Positions 1-8,364 of a stretch of DNA of 31,914 nt are shown piece after piece. The notes beneath the pieces were generated by a model. It saw nothing but the letters and a program-made list of their open reading frames with translations, made no database searches and had not been told where the DNA came from. Location: the NCBI GenBank assembly GCA_019693395.1, contig JAAMXP010000658.1, positions 4,479 to 36,392 on the forward strand. Direction: 5' to 3'. Position numbers and translations under genes: made by a program. Source of the stretch: Ettlia oleoabundans (lineage: Eukaryota; Chlorophyta; Chlorophyceae; Chlamydomonadales). Position 1 is the first letter of the stretch. Each line of letters begins with the position of its first letter.

Positions 1-207
1 GACGCGCGCGCGGGGCTATACTTCCCATTGATACGTTTGTCTTCAGTGGTTGAGTTGCCTGGAGTGGTTATGAAGCTAGGTGCATTGTTAATCTATGACA
101 CTCATGCACCTGTTGGGCAGTAATGGTCAGCTGCCTGGCTGGCCTTGGAGCAGAGGCCAACTCGCTCAACACAGTCGTGGTCTTCTCCCCGCAACTCTGC
201 CATGCAG
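1..207 (+). other. Intron sequence at the left edge (5' part of the FTSH2 gene lies outside)
   Basis: No coding exon is seen here. The first recognisable FTSH2 exon begins at 208 right after a CATGCAG acceptor, so these bases are read as the end of an intron whose donor lies to the left of the window. This is inference from the FtsH family, where the codons before Val-His-Ala-Arg-Asn belong to the AAA+ domain. Confidence 0.6.
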
Positions 208-2619
208 GTTCATGCTCGCAACAAGAAGTTTGATGCCGACATTGACCTCAAGGAGATTGCGCTGCGTACCCCGGGCTTCTCAGGTGGGTGATACCAGAGT
301 TGCTGTGGTTCTTGTTTTCAGGTTGCGTTGCTGGCCAAGGTTGCGTTGCGCTTGAAAACGTGTGTGCATTCCCCTGCAGCGGACGTTTGCGATGCTCAAA
401 CAGCGGCCCTTTTTCCTCTCTGTTTGTGCCTGCAGGCGCTGACCTGGCCAACCTCCTGAACGAGGCCGCCATCCTGACTGGGCGTCGCAACAAGGAGGGC
501 ATCAGCCAGCGCGAGATCGACGATTCCATTGACCGCATTGTGGCGGGCATGGAGGGAACCCCCATGACTGACGGACGCTCCAAGATGCTGGTCGCCTACC
601 ACGAGGTGGGTGGGTCTGTGGGGTGAAGAGCTTGGGACACTGGTTGCGTTTTTCCCAGGCGTGATCCCGCGTGTAATTATATGGGTTTTGAGACCCATAA
701 TGTTGAGGATTGGTAGAGCAGCAGCTGCCTGCTATCCACATCCCTGCTTTTACTCACCATTCCCAACCCAACCCGTGCTCTTGAGATACTCAGCCCTCTC
801 GCTCTTTCTTTGCTCTCCACAGGTTGGCCATGCAGTGTGCGCCACCATGACCCCCGGCCATGATCCGGTGCAGAAGGTGACGCTCATCCCTCGCGGCCAG
901 GCCAAGGGCCTCACCTGGTTCATCCCCGGTGAGTGATTCTGGGGTGTTGTGTGGGTGGGTGGGGGTTTTCGCGTGTGTTGTGGATGGAGACGCGTGCGCT
1001 CGCAGGGGATATGGAGTTTGTTTGCGGGTTGGATGGGGGGGGGAGGGGGGGCATTGTGGCTTCCCTGTTCCAGCCCTTATACCATTTGTCCCTTCCTGCC
1101 GCCCAACCGGGGTAGACCCTGCCATACCGACCCCTGCACCCATTGGCCCCCCCTCTTCAGGCGAGGACCCCAGCTTGATTAGCAAGCAGCAAATTTTTGC
1201 GCGCATTGTGGGTGCGCTGGGGGGGCGTGCCGCTGAGGAGGTGATTTTTGGTGACGCTGAAGTCACCACTGGCGCCTCGGGAGATCTGCAGCAGGTGAGT
1301 GGGGGGTGGGTACTGTGATGGTATGAAGGAGGGGGTGGCTGATTGTCAATGTGGTTGTAAGTTTAGTGCCTGCAATCAGCCGCCTGTGATGTGCCTGGGT
1401 TCCCCAGTGAAGTGCCCACCCCTGCTGGTCTCGGCACAGCCTGTACCGCCTGGCTAGCAGAGCTTGTATCAAACCTCCTTGCACTGCCTCCTGCGCCATT
1501 GTGCACAGGTGAGCAACATGGCGCGTGCCATGGTCATCAACTACGGCTTTTCAGAAATCGGCCCCTTCTCGCTGCTGGACCCATCGGCGCAGGTGAATTC
1601 AGGCCGGGCATGTTTGCTCCGCCAGTAAAGTTTTCTAGTGCTTTGCAGGACCGTTGGCAAAAGCTTTCTTAGCGAGACAGTTAATGCGGGTCCTGTGTTG
1701 TTGCAGCATGTGGCGCCCCTTGGGCACACAACCATCGCCGCTCTGCTGGGAAAAGTGGCATGCTTGATGTGGTGGTGGGGTGTGTGGGAGTGAGGCGCAG
1801 GGGCTAGAGTGGACAGGAACGCTTCCTGCCTTTTGTTCCACTGTTTCTCATTATTCCTGTGTTGCTCCATGTCGCCCCGCCTGCAGTCCCAGGACATGAT
1901 CATGCGAATGATGGCACGCAACAGCGTGAGCGAGAACCTGCAGCAGAAGATTGATGGCAGCGTGAAGAAGATTGCCAGCGAGGCGTATGATATGGCGCTC
2001 AAGCACATCAGGTGTGTGCCCGGTTTTCTGCTCCTCTTGTTTGTTGGTATTGCCCTGTATTGCTGTGAGGCAGCACAGGGCACAGGGTCTGTTGTGTGCG
2101 TCGTGTCATGTGGGACGGTCCGGCATGCAATGTGGGACGGTCCGGCATTCACTGTTTTCCTTCCTCAGGATTACTCTGCTCCCCCACATCTGCGCTGATT
2201 GGTCTCCCTGTGGTGTCAGGAACAAATTTCCAGTAGCTATTGTGTGTTTGCTGTCACATGCAGGGAGAACCGCGAGGCCATGGACCGCATCGTTGAGGTG
2301 CTGCTGGAGAAGGAGAGTATGACGGGGGATGAATTCCGCGCCATTCTCGCGCAGTATGCAGCCATCCCGCAGGCAAGCAGGCTGACTTGCATGCCTTGTT
2401 GGCAGGCTGGCTAGCATGCTAACCACGGTGTAAGTTCATGCTGGAGCACGGCATCCCTAGACTGTTGGTTCAGCCGACCTTGTTTGCTCCATTGCGGCTG
2501 GTCATGCAACATGGGACTGCACCCAACATGTGCTTTGACACCTATTGCCCTGCCTGCAGGAGAACTTGGATGCGGTGGCGCGGCAGAAGCAGCCTGATGC
2601 GGACCTGCAGCTGGCATGA
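208..2619 (+). CDS. FTSH2: Chloroplast ATP-dependent zinc metalloprotease FtsH, FTSH2/VAR2 type, 3' part
   Basis: This is the C-terminal part of a thylakoid FtsH, the membrane AAA+ protease that removes photodamaged photosystem II D1 protein. Coding exons are 208-283, 436-605, 823-928, 1161-1294, 1509-1592, 1887-2011, 2264-2372 and 2560-2619. They encode the end of the AAA+ module ([18 protein letters not shown]), the linker [12 protein letters not shown], the zinc-binding HEVGH motif (split between exons at 605/823), [20 protein letters not shown] with the third metal-ligand region, and the helical tail DEFRAIL. The match to plant FTSH2/FTSH8 is close along the whole length. The Walker motifs and transmembrane segments lie outside the window, so the gene is partial at the edge, not broken. 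The last intron (2373-2559) starts with GC rather than GT. The stop is at 2617-2619. Assignment to type B (FTSH2/8) rather than type A (FTSH1/5) is by recognition of the tail and is fairly sure. Confidence 0.93.
2108..2151. repeat. Tandem duplication of a 22-bp unit inside an FTSH2 intron
   Basis: Two adjacent 22-nt copies (2108-2129 and 2130-2151) of ATGTGGGACGGTCCGGCA plus four bases differ at one position. The unit contains the palindrome CGGACCGTCC/GGACGGTCCG in part. It lies in the intron 2012-2263, upstream of the acceptor, and does not touch coding sequence. Confidence 0.85.
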
Positions 2620-3571
2620 GCGCTACGCCTCCCGCCTGCTACAGCCATGAGCGAGCCCAGTGTGCAGCTCTACGCTGCAACAACTGATTTGGCGTGTTGG
2701 GCTGCCGACATCGCTGGCTGTGCTCTCTAGCTCTTTCATTGCTTGCTTTGCTCTCGTTGGTCCATCGTGCTTGGTGCGCCACATGCCTCCATTTCATTAC
2801 TCAGGTACCTACCCCTACCTGGCCCTGGCGGGGCGGTGAGGCATGGGGTAAGGATGCTTCAAACAGTCCTCCCTCACCATCTGCCGCCCGGCCCTGCTCT
2901 TCACCAACCTTCTCTGTTCTTTTTGCCATTACTCATGCTTGCTAGCCCCTGTTTTGCTTTGGGTGCCACTTGATCGAACCAAACCGTTCAGTCTAATTGT
3001 TGTGTGTGATTGTTGTGCGTTGGAAAAACCAACAATAGTGCATATGCGGTGGTAATTTACACTGTATCAGTTTGCACGAGAGTGCTGTAATTTTACAACT
3101 CAGCTAAGAAAGCAGTTGCCGGAGGAGGGTAGCAAAGCAGAGAAGAGCTAGAGAATCGAAACAAAGTGAGCGAGCAAGAGCAGTAATTGCCACGGCTGAA
3201 GCTTCAATTAGCCTTGCAAGATGGGATGAACTAACGGATACATTTGTGCCAAGTACACTATGCCCCACCTGCAATTGCACCGGGATATGAGGATGAAGGA
3301 TTGAGAATTGGGCCAACAACCGAAACAAATGGGTTGCGATCTACTGCCGTGTTGGCAGGTCTTTCTGCGTGGCTGACTTCCAAGAAAATGAGGTCGCTAC
3401 TCACATGAGCCAACAGCAGAGAACGGTGCTGCCAACCAAGGTGTGATGTAGTCTGCATTGCAGGAGGGACACGATTGCTCAGCAGCGGGAGGCGGGGGCG
3501 AAGTGGGCGCCTGACCTCAGCAACTAGCGACCTTAGCAGCCTTCTTCCCGGCTGCCACTGTAGCCCAAAAC
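2620..3571. other. Intergenic 3' region between convergent FTSH2 and the small minus-strand gene
   Basis: No conserved coding frame is seen on either strand. The stretch holds the probable 3' UTR of FTSH2 up to the TGTAA near 3086, and on the other strand the 3' UTR of the gene at 3572-3903. It is richer in A/T around 2980-3120 than the flanking exons. Confidence 0.5.
3086..3097. terminator. Palindromic polyadenylation signal serving both strands
   Basis: The 12-mer TGTAATTTTACA contains TGTAA on the plus strand (3086-3090) and TGTAA on the minus strand (3093-3097). TGTAA is the usual green-algal poly(A) signal. On the plus strand it sits about 470 nt after the FTSH2 stop, on the minus strand about 475 nt after the stop of the small gene. 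Use in both directions is inferred. Confidence 0.55.
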
Positions 3572-3903
3572 TCACAGCTGCTGGCTTTGCGGCTTGCCGC
3601 TGAAGTGAACCACGCCAAACCCCAGCGCCTCCAAGATCAGGAACACCACGGTGCCCAACCAGAAACCCATTCCCGCTGTACCGCGCCCCCGTGTTTTATG
3701 GGCACTGCCCGGGAGCGATCAGGGGTCTGCTTGGTGTGGAACGGAGTCAAAGGCAGGCGTCTGCGGGGCCGCCCCCGAGTTGTTATCTTACTACCTGAAT
3801 GTCGGCGTCGCGAAAAAACCGCGGCAGAAGGCTCAGAGAGCCAGTCCTCCAGCATGACCCTGGCGCCTGCATGGGCGCCAAAGTGCCCGGCGCCTGCCTG
3901 CAT
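3572..3903 (-). CDS. Small single-pass membrane protein candidate, 70 aa, two exons
   Basis: I do not recognise this gene. On the minus strand an ATG at 3903 opens exon 3795-3903. A CATTCAG|GTAGTAAG donor and a GGTACAG acceptor join it in frame to exon 3572-3675. The predicted 70-residue protein has a Ser/Arg-rich N-terminal half (MLEDWLSEPSAA, then SRRRHS) and one strongly hydrophobic segment (MGFWLGTVVFLILEALGFGV, about residues 39-58), then a short polar tail ending KPQSQQL. An in-frame TAA lies four codons upstream of the ATG. A TGTAA signal is present on the same strand downstream. Without a known homologue this is a candidate only; the second exon is better supported than the first, which could be replaced by another upstream exon. 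Confidence 0.38.
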
Positions 3904-4227
3904 CGCTCCTTTTTAGTGAGCCACTTGCGGGTCTCACTGCCTCTGGACTGGCTGCACGCCGAGAGGGGGCAACAGAGGTGCGCTGCAGGCATGCGATGGC
4001 GATGGGGTCTTGGGGCCGCAGCCAGCACCCGCAGGGAGTGCCAGCGGCGCAACAGCGTCAGAACACCATCATGCAGCGCTTGGTACGGCCGGCCGGGCGG
4101 GAGCCGCCCGCTACACCATGCCGCCAAGGAGGAGTCGGAGCACGGGTGCCGCTGCTTGATGTTTCTTTGATGCAGGCTGCGTTGTAACATTCCTGCTACG
4201 CTGCTGTTGTGCTTTGCAGGAACCAAG
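3904..4227. other. Promoter and 5' UTR region between the small gene and RPS3A
   Basis: The two genes diverge here. No coding frame with family resemblance is visible. CTTTGCAGGAACCAAG directly precedes the RPS3A ATG and looks like an acceptor, so the RPS3A 5' UTR may itself be spliced just upstream of the start codon. No TATA box was recognised. Confidence 0.4.
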
Positions 4228-7200
4228 ATGGCTGTCGGTGAGCCACCACTTCGGGCGGCTGTAGGCTGGGGTTGTAGTCAAGCAGTGCCGTGAGGGCCCG
4301 ATACCTTCTGGCTGGCGGCGCCAGTAGTTAAAAGTTGTACTGCTGGAAGGCACCCTTTGCATCACCTTTTTGCCATCATGCGTTGCAGGGAAGAACAAGC
4401 GCCTGTCCAAGGGCAAGAAGGGCAGCAAGAAGAAAGTGTGAGTGCTGCTGACGGTGGGGTGCTCTAACTGTCTACGCATGTAGCGGCATTGGCATTGCTG
4501 TGGTGCCAGCTTCCCCGCACAAACTGGGGTTTTGGCAAGTGTATGCAACACGGAACTGCTGCATGCGTTGAAGTGAAGAATGCTTGTGTAATCCTCGTGC
4601 CATGCAGGGTGGACCCCTTCAGCAAGAAGGACTGGTGCGTGTGGGCGTGAACTGAGGCACACCTTGAACAGCATTCCAGCTTGCAGGCTTTGAGCAGCAC
4701 GGCTGAGGCCATATCCCAGCATCAGTAGTGCTTGGAACGCATGGTGGCTGGAGGGAGGGCAGCAGAGAACGTGCACACTGGAGTCCTTGCTGGCACAGCT
4801 TGGCTTCAGCGTTCTAGCCCAGGCGGCAACCAGCCCTACAGCAGCCCCAATTTACAGCGGTTTGTACATACCTTTGAGCGCGTGTTTGACTTCTTCCTTT
4901 GCGCCTGGCCTGGGTGGTCATGTTTCGTGTGCTGCGTGCTGTGTGCAGGTATGACATCAAGGCCCCCAGCATGTTCAACACTCGCAACGTGGGCAAGACC
5001 CTGGTCACCCGCACCCAGGGCACCAAGGTGGGTGGTTGCTGGCGCAAGAGCTGCTACTGCTTGTGGCGAACTCGCCGCTGACGCATCGCATTGGGCATTG
5101 AATATCATTGCGCCAATGTTGGCTGCCGGCCACAAGCCAGTGTCTGCTGTATAACAGCATGGCTGCCAGCGCTTGTAGACAGCAGCAGCCATCGACAAGC
5201 TCAGCCGCATACAGCAAGGTCGGCTAGCAGTTGCATTGGCCAAAGTATCAGTAGTAATTTTACAGCAGGAATTGTCCCAGAGCACAGATGGCGACCTGGG
5301 CTGGGCGGTCTGGCTGCAGCAAAAGACTTTGCTTGCCCCGGTGCTGATACTGCGCTTGGGCCTTCTGTGTGTCCCGCCTGATTGCGTGCAGATCGCCTCC
5401 GATGGCCTGAAGGGTCGTGTGGTGCAGGTGTCCCTGGCAGACCTGCAGAACGTGAGTGGGGGGTTTGCTGCAGTCTTATCCGATATTTCAGCTTTCTGTG
5501 CGTAAGAAAGGCTCAAGGTGGCTGCATTGTTGTTGGATCTGTCGGTTTCCGTGCAGCTCAGCATCACATGCTTGCGGGGCAGCCCTGCTGCAGTGCACTG
5601 CGCTGTTGGTAACATTGCTGCAGCGGTTTTACATCGCTTGGCTCGAGCTCCAACTGGGCTTTTGCCATGCAGCAAGTGGGGGGCCAGCAAACTGATCCTG
5701 CAGCCTGGTTGCCAGCCGGTGCAGCAATTTTGTAGCATGTTGGACAGGCGAAGCAGCCAGCCTAAAAAGATTGCAGCAGGACTCGGTTGGGCAAAGGTTG
5801 TTACCAGCAGCAGCAGCACGCATGCACCGCCGGCCATGCGCAGTCTTGGCAGTTGACGCTGCCATCATTGACAGCGGGGTAAAATGCTGGCATGAGACAT
5901 TGCCGGGCAAAAAGTTATGATCAGACGAAAGAACCTGACTGCCAACATTGTGCGGAGAACAACATATTGGGCTACACCACAGCTGTAGTCGCTCTTCGGC
6001 AACTGGCACACGGCAAATCGCACCATCCAGCCTGTAATCGCGGAAGCAGACCAGATGCAACCCTTTCAGTGCAAATATTGTGCATCCGCTGCGTTGCAGT
6101 TTGTAGTTGCACAATGCTGGTTGCTTGCACATTTTACTGATTTCCTCCTGCCCTTTTTCTCCCTGTACTGCAGAATGAGGCTGATGCCTACCGCAACATC
6201 AAGCTGCGGGTGGAGGATGTGCAGGGCCGCAACTGCCTGACCCAGTTCCACGTGAGCCAGCTGCCTGCGTTGCAGCACCCATGCCGCACCCTTCTACCAA
6301 CATTGCAATGCAGTACACAAGGCATGCACCTGACCAGCTCACCTTGATGCTCACCCTTTCAAACCCACATACCCCCCTTTGATGCTCACCACAATCACCT
6401 CCCGTTCCCTCTCCCTTACCGTGATTGATGCCACAGGGCATGGACCTGACCACCGACAAGCTGCGCTCTCTGGTGCGCAAGTGGCAGACGCTGATCGAGG
6501 CGCACGTGGACGTCAAGACCACCGACGGCTACTTCCTGCGCCTGTTTGCCATCGCGTTCACCAAGAAGCGCCCTGGCCAGGTCAAGAAGACCGCCTACGC
6601 GCAGAGCAGCCAGGTGAGGAGCGACAATTGAGTGGCACTGTTGGGGGTCGGCTGAATCTGGGGCCGAGGCAAGAGTTGTGGAGCATGGGAGTAGCGCATG
6701 GTCGGTTGGCATCAGGCCACCAGGCTTGACGCAGCTGGACCAGGTTGATAGATGCCAGCAGACCGGCAGGGTTTGTCTGCAGGCTGGCAGGCTATTGGGG
6801 CAGCAATGCGGCAATTGCCATTGCGCAGAACCACAAAGACGCAAGCTCCTCTGGTCACCCCCAGCACTGGGAACGATGTCGCTGTCTTGGCTACGCGCCC
6901 TTCCGTCCAACCAAGTGTTCCCAAGCCACGTATGTCATCTGTCGGCGTCCCCCGCCGCCGCCCCCCCCGCCCTGCAGATCCGCGCCATCCGTCGCAAGAT
7001 GGTTGAGATCATGACGCGCGAGGCAACCAGCTGCGACCTCAAGGAGCTGGTGAGGCAGCGCGGCGTGGGGGTGGTGGCAGCTGGCTAGTTGGCAGCTTTG
7101 GCCAGGCTGGATGGCTGCTGTGCTTGGGGTTGAACAGGGCCACCCAGTGGATGGCTGGTACTAGGATATTCGTCCAGCAAGCGGCTTTTTGCCCCTGAGC

Positions 7201-7867
7201 CCTGTAACTATCATGGGGACAAGCTGAACCCCTGGCTTCAGTGGGCAGTGTGGCCGTCAGGCGGCGTTTGTAAACCCCTTGCCCTGTTGTTGCGCCTCTC
7301 CCCCTTGAACGTCGCTGTGCGATACCCTATTGGAGGAATAGGACCACCACGGTTTTCTTTCCTTCTTTCCTTGCAGGTGGGCAAGTTCATCCCCGAGGCC
7401 ATTGGCAAGGAGATTGAGAAGGCGTGCCAGGGCATCTACCCGCTGCAGAACACCTTTGTGCGCAAGGTCAAGCTGCTGCGTGCACCCAAGTTTGACATCA
7501 ACAAGCTCATGGAGGTGGGTGGAGGTGGGGTGCAGGTGGAGGTTCAGGTGCAAGTGGTCTGCATGTGGTTCTGTGGCCGGGTTGACAGCTCCAGTTGCAT
7601 GCTTCCGTGCAGGAGCTGGTGTGCTTGCCTTCCTCACCAAGTACACTGCATTGGTTCCGCCTTGAAGTTCAGCATGTACCCCGTGCATGCGCTATCCACC
7701 CATTGGGATGTCACCATTGCCACTGCCAACGTCACCCCCACCCTTTACTACCGCAGGTGCACGGCGACTACAGCGCCGAGGCCGCCGCCGCCGCCGCCGC
7801 ATCAGAGAAGATTGAGAGGCCCGCGGAGGAGATTGTGGGCCTGGCACCCGAGGAGGCCACCGCCTGA
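4228..7867 (+). CDS. RPS3A: 40S ribosomal protein S3a (eS1)
   Basis: This is a structural protein of the cytosolic small ribosomal subunit, near the mRNA exit and platform. Coding exons are 4228-4237, 4389-4437, 4608-4634, 4949-5027, 5392-5451, 6174-6251, 6437-6613, 6978-7049, 7377-7514 and 7757-7867, adding to 266 codons plus stop; animal S3a proteins have about 264. Recognisable blocks are [36 protein letters not shown], the central [31 protein letters not shown] and [20 protein letters not shown]. The C-terminus is an Ala-rich, acidic tail ending EEATA. The first coding exon has only ten coding bases and the third 27. The start is the conserved MAVGKNK, split by intron 1. All introns are GT-AG; intron 5 (5452-6173) is the longest at 722 nt. 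Confidence 0.97.
5452..6173 (+). other. Long intron 5 of RPS3A
   Basis: This 722-nt intron is well over twice the length of most others in the window. Ribosomal protein introns often host box C/D or H/ACA snoRNAs. I saw TTATGATCA near 5913 and a CTGA near 5936, but no convincing C/D pair with terminal stem, so no snoRNA is called. Confidence 0.5.
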
Positions 7868-8364
7868 GGTTGGGAGCCATCTTGAGTGGCAGCTGAGCAT
7901 GGCAGCGGCCAGCAGCCGAGCATCGGGTCAGCTTGCTGTTGCCACAGGAGCAGCAGCCGCAGCAGCTAAGGAGATGCTTGATGGTACGCTTGACAGGACA
8001 ACGAGTCTCGCCATCCAGTTTCCACCATGCGTGGGGCTTGGGCGCGCGGGTTAGTGCTGCGGCGGGGCGGCGGCTGGCAGCCTCCCCCACCGCAGCTGCC
8101 GCGGCAGGATCGCTGGGGCCGCCGTGCGCGCATGAACATGTGCATGCAACCTGTGCTGCATGTAACACCATGAAGTCCTGCTGCCGCGTTGAATTTGGCT
8201 AGGAAAAATACGCTAAGGCACGACTGCAGCAGCCATTGAGGGTTCGCACTGCGTCGCGCTGCGCCATGGGTGCGCTGGGCTTCGCCGGCGGGGTTTTCTT
8301 TACGCCGGTTCCGCTTCGTCTGCGTCTTCTCCTCCACTCCTATGAAACAGGCACTTAGGCAGAA
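7868..8364. other. Short gap between RPS3A stop and ATG3 start
   Basis: The gap holds the RPS3A 3' UTR with TGTAA at 8161-8165, then about 200 bases of promoter and 5' UTR of ATG3. No other coding frame is supported. Confidence 0.5.
8161..8165 (+). terminator. TGTAA polyadenylation signal of RPS3A
   Basis: TGTAA lies 294 nt after the RPS3A stop and about 200 nt before the ATG3 start codon, as expected for a chlorophyte 3' UTR. Confidence 0.6.

Noticed and set aside
4836..5837. 333-codon open frame on the minus strand
   Set aside because: It lies antisense across two conserved RPS3A exons and their introns, is rich in Ala, Thr, Cys and Ser without family resemblance, and is explained by GC-rich composition.
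5900..5945. Possible box C/D snoRNA in RPS3A intron 5
   Set aside because: TTATGATCA is an imperfect box C, the CTGA is too close, and no terminal stem or C'/D' pair was seen.
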